This document shows, in pieces, positions 19,064 through 24,931 of a stretch of 64,000 nt of DNA; the first letter of the stretch is position 1, and every line of letters begins with the position of its first letter. The stretch lies in the IMG/VR virus record IMGVR_UViG_3300044213_000090, positions 1 to 64,000 of that record, one strand, 5' to 3'. Below the pieces are notes generated by a model. That model did not search any database. It worked only from the letters and a program-made list of their open reading frames with translations, and was not told the origin of the DNA. This stretch comes from a virus. The translations under genes were made by a program, and so were the position numbers.

Positions 19064-19219
19064 TTAGTAAACTCGTTCGTACAATCTGTGTACTATCTCT
19101 TGCTGGAATGACTCAGGCATACTGCTATGCGCCGTTAAAAATCGTTCAGCGTAGTTAACTAATTCTCGGTCGGTTAATATACGTGGGTTAATCGGTGATG
19201 TTACTTGCTCTTGTTGCAT
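19064..19219 (-). CDS. Small conserved-looking phage protein, 51 aa
   Basis: This gene is shorter than usual ORF cut-offs. It reads MQQEQVTSPINPRILTDREL then VNYAERFLTAHSSMPESF and ends EIVHRLYERVY. The segment LTDRELVNYAERFL recalls short helical phage proteins with a 'LTDREL..YA' start. The start codon lies 19 nt inside the 3' end of the HTH gene, and a purine-rich GAGGAGGCAATGAGA stretch sits just upstream of the ATG. It leaves only 15 nt before the primase-helicase. Function unknown; probably an early accessory protein. Confidence 0.7.
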   Translation of the reverse strand: MQQEQVTSPINPRILTDRELVNYAERFLTAHSSMPESFQQEIVHRLYERVY

Positions 19220-19467
19220 TTTCTCATTGCCTCCTCTGCTGTACTGCTTGATTGTAGGATGGCCAGTAAATTCTCTACACTTCTGCGGTATGCTGGCGAT
19301 ACTTCTGAACCACCAAACCAGTTATAAATAGACTGACGTGTTGCTCCGGTGTAATCGGATATTTTTATTACTGGGAAGTCGAGCTTAACCGCCCATCTTC
19401 CTAAAAGGTTTCCCAAACTCTTGGGAGCCTTAGATGTTTCTGCAATTATCTTGTCTGAATACGGCAT
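19201..19467 (-). CDS. Small helix-turn-helix DNA-binding protein
   Basis: 88 aa. Residues about 30-60 (FPVIKISDYTGATRQSIYNWFGG) form a typical helix-turn-helix, with ISDYTGATRQSIYNWF as the second and recognition helices. This is the only convincing HTH regulator in the window, so it is a candidate regulator of early transcription, possibly acting at the palindromes in 41950-42400. It lies downstream in the early operon rather than beside the control region, so a classic divergent repressor role is not supported. A G6/C6 hairpin lies between it and the gene upstream. Confidence 0.7.
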   Translation of the reverse strand: MPYSDKIIAETSKAPKSLGNLLGRWAVKLDFPVIKISDYTGATRQSIYNWFGGSEVSPAYRRSVENLLAILQSSSTAEEAMRKCNKSK

Positions 19468-19488
19468 TGTTATTTTTCTCGTTAGGTA

Positions 19489-19505
19489 GGGGGGACAAGC
19501 CCCCC
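19489..19505 (-). other. G6-C6 hairpin in the leader of the HTH gene
   Basis: GGGGGG at 19489-19494 pairs with CCCCCC at 19500-19505 around ACAAG. The stem lies in the 45-nt gap between the stop of the putative ssDNA-binding protein gene (19513) and the HTH gene start (19467). On the transcribed (minus) strand no T-tract follows directly, so it is more likely an attenuator, mRNA-end stabiliser or translation-control stem than a strong terminator. Confidence 0.45.
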
Positions 19506-19512
19506 ATGTTTA

Positions 19513-20403
19513 TCACTCGTCGTCTGTTTCCCACTCGCCAATTACTTCTGCTAGTTTGCCAGCCTTCTTAGCTGGGACTGCGTTTGGTTTTGTTGCAGGC
19601 TTACGTACTTCGGGTTCATCAACATCGTCGCTAGCCGCTTCTACTTTAGCCTTTGGTTTTTCACCGGCTAGTTGTAGCGGTTCGTCTTTCTTCTTAGCAA
19701 CAGTCATAGTAACTGCTTGCTTGGCTTCAGGCGATGCACCTTTCTTAGCGCATACAGCGTACTCATCATCGGTCAACCAGCGCATAGGTTGGAAGAACAA
19801 CTTAGGTACCGCCGCCTTAGTATCGAAGCGCATACGAGTTACAAGTGTCTCAGGGTTAATGCTTTGAGCCGCAAGATAACGTGCGTAGGCTTGTAGTGGT
19901 CGCTTGTCACCATCCTCTTTACCGAAGATAGAAGTAGCCGCTAGAGTCAACTGCATAACGTCGCCTTCCATATCGTTAGCCAAAACAACTGCTAAACGCT
20001 GACTAAAACGGCACGCACGTGAATCACCTAGACCTGAGCCTTTGGCATTTTGTGGGCAGTTTGCGCATGATGGCGCTTGTGGTTCGGCAAGGCTTGCATC
20101 AGGTGTATCGCCATCAGCAGACCAGCAAGTAGGTGCTGAGTTAGCGCCTTCCTCATAAGTGCCAGCATAGTAAGTACGGCTAATCTTTGGGGCAGCTTGA
20201 ACAATAACTACGTCAAGGTGTCTGTCATCAATCGCAGCAACTTCTTTACCGCCAGCAATTAAACGGAATACTCCGCCTTTCGTTGAGATACGTTTTTGTG
20301 AGACCCCGACACCGCCAGCTAAGCTCTTAGCTAATGAAGATAATTCTGCGCTCTTAGCAAACGCTGGTAGTTTTGAGGGGTTAAATGTAGTGAGTTCACT
20401 CAT
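19513..20403 (-). CDS. Putative single-stranded DNA-binding protein
   Basis: 296 aa. The core (to about residue 225) contains a beta-rich start (KGGVFRLIAGGKEV) and a Cys cluster CANCPQ...ACRFSQRL that could bind zinc. A Lys/Ala/Pro-rich flexible linker follows, and the protein ends in an acidic tail, EVIGEWETDDE. An acidic C-terminal tip after a disordered linker is the hallmark of replication ssDNA-binding proteins such as T7 gp2.5. Position between the primase-helicase and SNF2 helicase genes agrees. The assignment rests on architecture and context, not on a recognised OB-fold sequence. Confidence 0.5.
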   Translation of the reverse strand: MSELTTFNPSKLPAFAKSAELSSLAKSLAGGVGVSQKRISTKGGVFRLIAGGKEVAAIDDRHLDVVIVQAAPKISRTYYAGTYEEGANSAPTCWSADGDTPDASLAEPQAPSCANCPQNAKGSGLGDSRACRFSQRLAVVLANDMEGDVMQLTLAATSIFGKEDGDKRPLQAYARYLAAQSINPETLVTRMRFDTKAAVPKLFFQPMRWLTDDEYAVCAKKGASPEAKQAVTMTVAKKKDEPLQLAGEKPKAKVEAASDDVDEPEVRKPATKPNAVPAKKAGKLAEVIGEWETDDE

Positions 20404-20414
20404 TTCTTATTTCC

Positions 20415-20825
20415 TTATTTAGTTGGTTTACGTACTGTTACTGCAAAATCTTGTAGAGAGTTTAACCCTGCTGGAACTAACCCCGGGTTTTCCTCTAGAA
20501 ACAAGGCCATGTTCTTCTGCGATATACGTCGCTCGAACAAATCTAAAGCATCGTTGTCTACGGCAAACTGCTTGAAGGAATCCCAGTCGTCTGTGTAGTA
20601 ACGAGTCTTTTGCGACAGGATGATAGTACCTTCATCAGTCTTCACCGAATTAGTACCGAGCGCTACCATCTGATCTTTCATAGCGTTCTTTAATTCATCT
20701 TGTTGCGCTTTGAGCTTTTCTACTTCGCTTTCGTACTCACGAGTTAGCTCTTGAACTCTTGAGTATATCTTTCGGTAAATCCTCGCCAGTTTGTCTAGCG
20801 GTACTACTTCTATTTCATCAGACAT
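20415..20825 (-). CDS. Gp157/Gam-like coiled-coil protein
   Basis: 136 aa from the ATG at 20825, which has a good AAAGGAG ribosome site 6 nt upstream. An earlier in-frame start would add 20 unlikely residues. Residues about 15-55 are a coiled coil (RVQELTREYESEVEKLKAQQDELKN in two parts). Then comes MVALGTNSVKTDEGTIILSQK and a C-terminal EENPGLVPAGLN segment. The pattern 'coiled coil, then K.QM.ALG...VKT..GT' is that of phage Gp157 or Gam-like proteins, some of which protect phage DNA or bind DNA ends. The activity here is unproven. It lies between helicase and ssDNA-binding genes. Confidence 0.55.
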   Translation of the reverse strand: MSDEIEVVPLDKLARIYRKIYSRVQELTREYESEVEKLKAQQDELKNAMKDQMVALGTNSVKTDEGTIILSQKTRYYTDDWDSFKQFAVDNDALDLFERRISQKNMALFLEENPGLVPAGLNSLQDFAVTVRKPTK

Positions 20826-20906
20826 TTGATTTCTCCTTTCAACGTCTATGTCAAATACTTTACAACAGTAGAGGCACGAATACAACCCAAACTAGGGTTT
20901 TTATTT

Positions 20907-22466
20907 TTACTGATTTACTTCTTCTTTATACAAGCTTAACAGAATATCGTGACCTCTAACCCGCTTTTCTAATTGGGTAAACATCTTCTTTTCTATCTCG
21001 CTACCTTGTAAGTGTATCACAGTTACTTTTGTGGAATCTTGACCAATTCGGTCAGCTCTAGCAATACACTGCAAGTACGTCTCAACCGACATTACAGGCC
21101 CATAAAAGACTACTGTATCTGCGGCAGTTAGCGTTACACCATGACTTGCCGCTTGTGGTTGAACTACTAGTATACGAGGTTCGGGGAGCGTTTGAAAGCG
21201 CTTAAATATATCGGTTCTTTTGGATACCGACACATCCCCATGAATGACCTCGGATGCTACGTTGTGCTTTAGTAAGTGGTTATGGATAGTATCTATGCTG
21301 TGGCGGAATGGCGCAAAAACGATTACTTTGCGATTGGTTTCCTCTAGTACTTCCAGTAGTACCGACAAGCGTGGAGCACAGTCAAACTCAACAACTTCTT
21401 GCCCATCTGTATAAGCCGCCCCCGCAGATATTTGTAGCAACTTTGATACACCAGCCGCCGCATTAACTGCAGTAATTGTTTCACCAGCCGCTTCCATAAC
21501 CATCTTATCTTTGAGCAAGCGATAGTATTTAACTTGCTGGGGTGTCAGGGGTATTTCTCGGGTCTCTGTGAGGACTGGCGGTAGATCGGTACATTCTTCT
21601 TTGGTAAAGCGTATAGCGGGTTGTAGTGCGTCAAAAACAGCCTCAGCCGCCCCATGCTTGGGAACCCACTTAAACTGGGTTAATTTCTGCATAACTTTAT
21701 CCCGCCATGCGGTAGCGAATTTAGGTACTCCACTAGGGTTTACCAGCTTAGCCAAACCATAGGCATCCACAGGCGATTGTGAGGCTGGTGTGCCCGTCAT
21801 CATCCACAGTAGGGTGTTGGGGTTCAGAATCTTATTTAAAGACTTCCAGCGCTTTGTAGAGGGGTTCTTGTAGGCATTAGCCTCATCGACTATCACCAAA
21901 TCAAACTTCCCATTAGCAACCACCTCGTCAGCTATCAGGTTCAAGCCGTCATAATTCACCACTACAAACTCATAGTTGCCCTGTACCATTTCAATACGTC
22001 TTGTGGCTTGGGCATGGTGCGCTACGATAACCGACCTATGGATAATGCTCTTGCCAATGCCGTTCATCCAAGCGTCGTGCATGATAGACAACGGACACAA
22101 GATTAAACAACGACGAACTTTCCCTAACTTCATAAGGTAGTCAGCCGCCCATAAAGCACTAAGGGTTTTCCCTGTACCGGGGTCATTAAACACGAAAGCT
22201 CTTGAATGTAGCGTAAGAAATTCTGCGGTCTCTACTTGGTGCTCAAACGGCTTATACATACCCGGCCAGTTATACCTAGCGCGGATGGGTGAAGGCACAT
22301 TCTTAACACCTAGGTTGCGGAGCACACGCACTTCGTCTAAGCCCCATTTCACAGCGACTTTAGATATATTGCCGTTTGTTTCCACAATGGCGTGTTTAGG
22401 TATCACGCTGTATTTTTCAGGGTTGCGGGTGGTAAACACCAGCGCCTTATCTTCTATGATTTGCAT
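20907..22466 (-). CDS. SNF2-family DEAD/DEAH-like helicase
   Basis: 519 aa, normal for compact phage SNF2 proteins. Motifs in order: FEHQ (Q-motif like, 74-77), Walker A NDPGTGKT (94-101, Lys100), LCPLSIMHDAW (Ia), DLVIVDEANAYKN (Walker B, Asp194-Glu195), MTGTPASQSP (III, about 223-232), and in the second RecA-like lobe KVIVFAPF, VIHGDVS and ARADRIGQ (motif VI, 470-476). It would use ATP to translocate on double-stranded DNA, helping replication or recombination. It is flanked by ssDNA-binding-like and small accessory genes, and its start overlaps the preceding gene's stop by 13 nt. Confidence 0.9.
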   Translation of the reverse strand: MQIIEDKALVFTTRNPEKYSVIPKHAIVETNGNISKVAVKWGLDEVRVLRNLGVKNVPSPIRARYNWPGMYKPFEHQVETAEFLTLHSRAFVFNDPGTGKTLSALWAADYLMKLGKVRRCLILCPLSIMHDAWMNGIGKSIIHRSVIVAHHAQATRRIEMVQGNYEFVVVNYDGLNLIADEVVANGKFDLVIVDEANAYKNPSTKRWKSLNKILNPNTLLWMMTGTPASQSPVDAYGLAKLVNPSGVPKFATAWRDKVMQKLTQFKWVPKHGAAEAVFDALQPAIRFTKEECTDLPPVLTETREIPLTPQQVKYYRLLKDKMVMEAAGETITAVNAAAGVSKLLQISAGAAYTDGQEVVEFDCAPRLSVLLEVLEETNRKVIVFAPFRHSIDTIHNHLLKHNVASEVIHGDVSVSKRTDIFKRFQTLPEPRILVVQPQAASHGVTLTAADTVVFYGPVMSVETYLQCIARADRIGQDSTKVTVIHLQGSEIEKKMFTQLEKRVRGHDILLSLYKEEVNQ

Positions 22467-22810
22467 TTGTATTTTCCGTTTATCTCTGACCCATCAGTTT
22501 CAAATAGTCCAGCCCAAAACAATTTGTTTCCTATTTCCCAAGTTAAGTCATCTTGTTGAATAAGTTCGCTTGTGTCTACCCACTCATCACCATAACGTAC
22601 AAGCCACATAGCACGACAAGTTTCTATATCTAAATCTTTTGCTTCTGTTTTGTATTCGTGTGCGTCTACTTTTTTCTTGGGCATTATAGGAGACCCCCAT
22701 TTTCTTTCGTATTTATGTTCTGCCCCATACAGTTTGTCATCAATTTGTATAGCATGCCCAAAAATACTACGAACATCAGTCCACCCTTCTGCGTATCGTT
22801 CATGCCTCAT
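22454..22810 (-). CDS. Small protein, member 1 of a tandem paralogue triplet
   Basis: 118 aa. The C-terminal half contains ETCRAMWLVRYGDEWVDTSE and then a hydrophobic WEIGNKLFWAGLFET segment, ending KYKCKS. The same arrangement, 'xxMWxVxYxxxWV....(hydrophobic helix)....Y+(basic)', recurs in the next two genes upstream (22800-23075 and 23128-23454). No known family recognised. A winged-helix-like small domain is plausible from the spacing of Trp residues but is only a guess. It overlaps the genes on both sides by 11-13 nt. Confidence 0.65.
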   Translation of the reverse strand: MRHERYAEGWTDVRSIFGHAIQIDDKLYGAEHKYERKWGSPIMPKKKVDAHEYKTEAKDLDIETCRAMWLVRYGDEWVDTSELIQQDDLTWEIGNKLFWAGLFETDGSEINGKYKCKS

Positions 22811-23075
22811 GTTTTTTCAACCTGTATACCAGACCGCTATTACCATCTGGGGCAGTGACAATTCTGTGTGACTCAAGTTTATCTGCATTAGTTAAGCGCA
22901 TGAAGGCGCCTGTCCAAAACTTATCTTTTTCAAATTCTTCTACTGGCACCCATTCATTTGCCCACTTGACTTGCCACATAGCTTCAATTACGTGTAGTGG
23001 GGTATCATAAATTGGGTCTGCGTTTTCTGAGAACACTTTGCCAAAGTCGTCGAATAGATTTTTTAGTATTTCCAT
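22800..23075 (-). CDS. Small protein, member 2 of a tandem paralogue triplet
   Basis: 91 aa. It has HVIEAMWQVKWANEWVPVEE followed by FWTGAFMRLTNADKLESHRI and ends GLVYRLKKHEA. It shares the MW.V.(Y/W)..(E/R)WV core and a basic YR(L/I) ending with both neighbours. The first 25 residues are acidic and unlike the others. Function unknown. Sequence divergence between copies suggests an old duplication under selection for different roles. Confidence 0.65.
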   Translation of the reverse strand: MEILKNLFDDFGKVFSENADPIYDTPLHVIEAMWQVKWANEWVPVEEFEKDKFWTGAFMRLTNADKLESHRIVTAPDGNSGLVYRLKKHEA

Positions 23076-23127
23076 GTTATTTACCTATTGCTGTGTTATT
23101 CGAACTCGTAGTATTCATGGTGCAAAT

Positions 23128-23454
23128 TTAATCTTCGATGATTCTATATACGGGTTTATCAGTAGACGGCATGTATAGACGCTCCATCCTACCCGCTTTG
23201 TGCATCCTAAGAGCCGCTACATATTGAAAACCATCTAGCTCTGACTGCGGTACCCATCTGTTGCTATATGCCGCCAGCCAAATATTCTTTAGCGTTTCAA
23301 GACTAGCTTGCATAGCTTCGTGATCTATTTCAAAACTAGGTGCGTCAGGGTCGACTTCTACAAACGCTTTGGCTTTTATTATGCCGGGGGCAGTAGTAAT
23401 TGTAGTTGAACTCCACGTAGAGCTTGTCCCACTGCTAGTTAATAGCGTACTCAT
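23128..23454 (-). CDS. Small protein, member 3 of a tandem paralogue triplet
   Basis: 108 aa. A Ser/Thr-rich N-terminal 20 residues precede the conserved part: LETLKNIWLAAYSNRWVPQS, then FQYVAALRMHKAGRMERLY and the ending KPVYRIIED. The start has a strong ACGAAAGGAAAAG ribosome site. The Trp-V core aligns with the two downstream genes. It begins the sub-block that leads to the SNF2 helicase. No function can be assigned. Confidence 0.65.
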   Translation of the reverse strand: MSTLLTSSGTSSTWSSTTITTAPGIIKAKAFVEVDPDAPSFEIDHEAMQASLETLKNIWLAAYSNRWVPQSELDGFQYVAALRMHKAGRMERLYMPSTDKPVYRIIED

Positions 23455-23481
23455 TTTCTTTTCCTTTCGTTGTTGTCGATT

Positions 23482-23718
23482 TTATTTTTTATTATCTGAC
23501 ATATTAGCTTTGGGAGATCGCAGTCTTAAGTTGCCGCTTGTTGATTTCCCGCCTGACTTTAAGGGCTTGATATGGTCTATCTGTTTACCCTTGCGGTCGA
23601 TGCCTTCTTTGTCGTACTTACGTCTTGCACGCTGGCGCTCGAGTTGGTCTTCGGTTTCACCGCTTGCTTTTTGTAACTTGTATGCGTGTTTGTAGTCACG
23701 TTTGCCGTTCTTTTGCAT
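23482..23718 (-). CDS. Small HNH endonuclease
   Basis: 78 aa. A basic N-terminus (RQRARRKYDKEG) is followed by the compact HNH core RKGKQIDHIKPLKSGG (about 42-58), with KQIDHI supplying the first metal-site His and GNLRLRSPKANMSD the Asn-containing half. No zinc-binding Cys pairs are seen. Such minimal HNH proteins are found in T7-like and other phages as homing endonucleases, packaging-linked nickases or host-DNA nucleases. It lies between the paralogue triplet and a RecB-like nuclease. Which of these roles it has cannot be decided here. Confidence 0.75.
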   Translation of the reverse strand: MQKNGKRDYKHAYKLQKASGETEDQLERQRARRKYDKEGIDRKGKQIDHIKPLKSGGKSTSGNLRLRSPKANMSDNKK

Positions 23719-23726
23719 AGTCTTTC

Positions 23727-24401
23727 CTAATGTTTAGGGTTATGTTCACAAGACTTAACTTGGCACCATCCGCATAGAGGTGTACTTGTAGGGTTCCAAA
23801 CCCCAGTAGCGTGGCTATTAGCTAGCTTAGCTACTCTTTCTCTATACAACTGCCAATGAAAGTCTTTTTCATCTGCCATCATTTTACTCTTAACCATACT
23901 GTTTTTAACCACGAAAAGCAAAGATGAGTTAACTTGGCGTATGTGGGGGAAGTGAGCGAACACCATCAAAGACATCAGAATTAGCTGGTCTCGGTCAGGG
24001 TATTTATCGTTGCCTGTTTTATAGTCAACTACCCAAGCCTTTAAGCCGTCGTCATCAATGATTACTAAGTCAGCAATACCTCTAGCCCAAACATCATCAG
24101 CGTCAAATGCACAGGGTGTTAAGTCTTCCCTTACACCCATCTCGAGCTCAGGTAGTTTTCTACCCTTTATGCCCATCAATCTTTCCACAATCGGTTCCAT
24201 AAAGGCGTACTCGGGTGGGATTGGTGTGCCGTTTTTAACATAAAGCTCAGCCGCTTCATGCACTTGCTTGCCATACTTAGTATGAACAGTTTCTTGGAAT
24301 GGGTAGTTCTTAAGCACGTTTACTTCATAGAATCTTCTAGCACACCCTTCGTAATTTTTGAGACCGCTGTGTGACCATTTAATTTTTTTGATTTCGCTCA
24401 T
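23727..24401 (-). CDS. PD-(D/E)XK nuclease, Cas4/RecB-like, with possible iron-sulphur site
   Basis: 224 aa. Active-site order: His48 (KQVHEAAE), Asp111 (RGIADLVI), Asp126 and Lys128 (VVDYKTG), and a QLILMSLM helix (QhxxY-like). One Cys at 20 (EGCARRF) and three near the end (210, 213, 218) have the 1+3 arrangement that in Cas4 and AddB holds a 4Fe-4S cluster bracing the nuclease. Phage enzymes of this type are exonucleases in recombination or host-DNA breakdown. It is downstream of the DNA polymerase with one HNH gene between. The start overlaps that gene's stop by 4 nt. Confidence 0.8.
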   Translation of the reverse strand: MSEIKKIKWSHSGLKNYEGCARRFYEVNVLKNYPFQETVHTKYGKQVHEAAELYVKNGTPIPPEYAFMEPIVERLMGIKGRKLPELEMGVREDLTPCAFDADDVWARGIADLVIIDDDGLKAWVVDYKTGNDKYPDRDQLILMSLMVFAHFPHIRQVNSSLLFVVKNSMVKSKMMADEKDFHWQLYRERVAKLANSHATGVWNPTSTPLCGWCQVKSCEHNPKH

Positions 24402-24898
24402 AGGGTTCCTGCTGGATGGAGTATTCTTTTTGCTGTTACGTATGCCGCATGCGCCTCTTCTGCGGTGTTAAAATAGCCTAGATGTTTTGGTTTTCCGTTG
24501 ATTTTTATTTTGGCTATGTATTTATTGTTTAGTTTATGCCAACTAACCCCTAGTAAATGCGACGATTTATTATTTGGTCTGTGCGCACGTTGGTTTTGTC
24601 CGTTTAATATATGATTTGATAACCGCAAATTGCAAAACCTATTGTCTAGGGGGTTGCCATTTATATGGTCAAGCATGTCGGTAGGCCACTTTCCTGTTTC
24701 AAACAGCCATACAAGTTTGTGCGTGAATATCTGTTTTTTATTAACGCCAATTTGTGCTCTACCCAAAGCGTTTATGCGCCCAGCTTTCATACCTTTTCTA
24801 GCCTTTGGGTGTTTGTTATCCACAAGCCAGTAAAACGCACCTTCATCGGGTGCGTACCGTAGTATGCTTTTTAAATATTTTAGCGTCGTCATAAACAT
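24398..24898 (-). CDS. HNH endonuclease with C-terminal AP2-like domain
   Basis: 166 aa (160 aa if the second ATG at 24892 is used). The HNH core is MLDHINGNPLDNRFCNLRLS (about 75-94). A C-terminal AP2-like DNA-binding half reads LLGVSWHKLNNKYIAKIK, then LGYFNTAEEAHAAYVTAK. This HNH-plus-AP2 layout is the commonest free-standing homing endonuclease of phages. It sits directly downstream of the polymerase gene and overlaps the next nuclease start by 4 nt. I see no Shine-Dalgarno site at either start, unlike its neighbours. It probably entered as a mobile gene next to polA. Confidence 0.85.
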   Translation of the reverse strand: MFMTTLKYLKSILRYAPDEGAFYWLVDNKHPKARKGMKAGRINALGRAQIGVNKKQIFTHKLVWLFETGKWPTDMLDHINGNPLDNRFCNLRLSNHILNGQNQRAHRPNNKSSHLLGVSWHKLNNKYIAKIKINGKPKHLGYFNTAEEAHAAYVTAKRILHPAGTL

Positions 24899-24931
24899 AG
24901 TATAAAAGATTAAAGCGTGTTATGCAATCTT

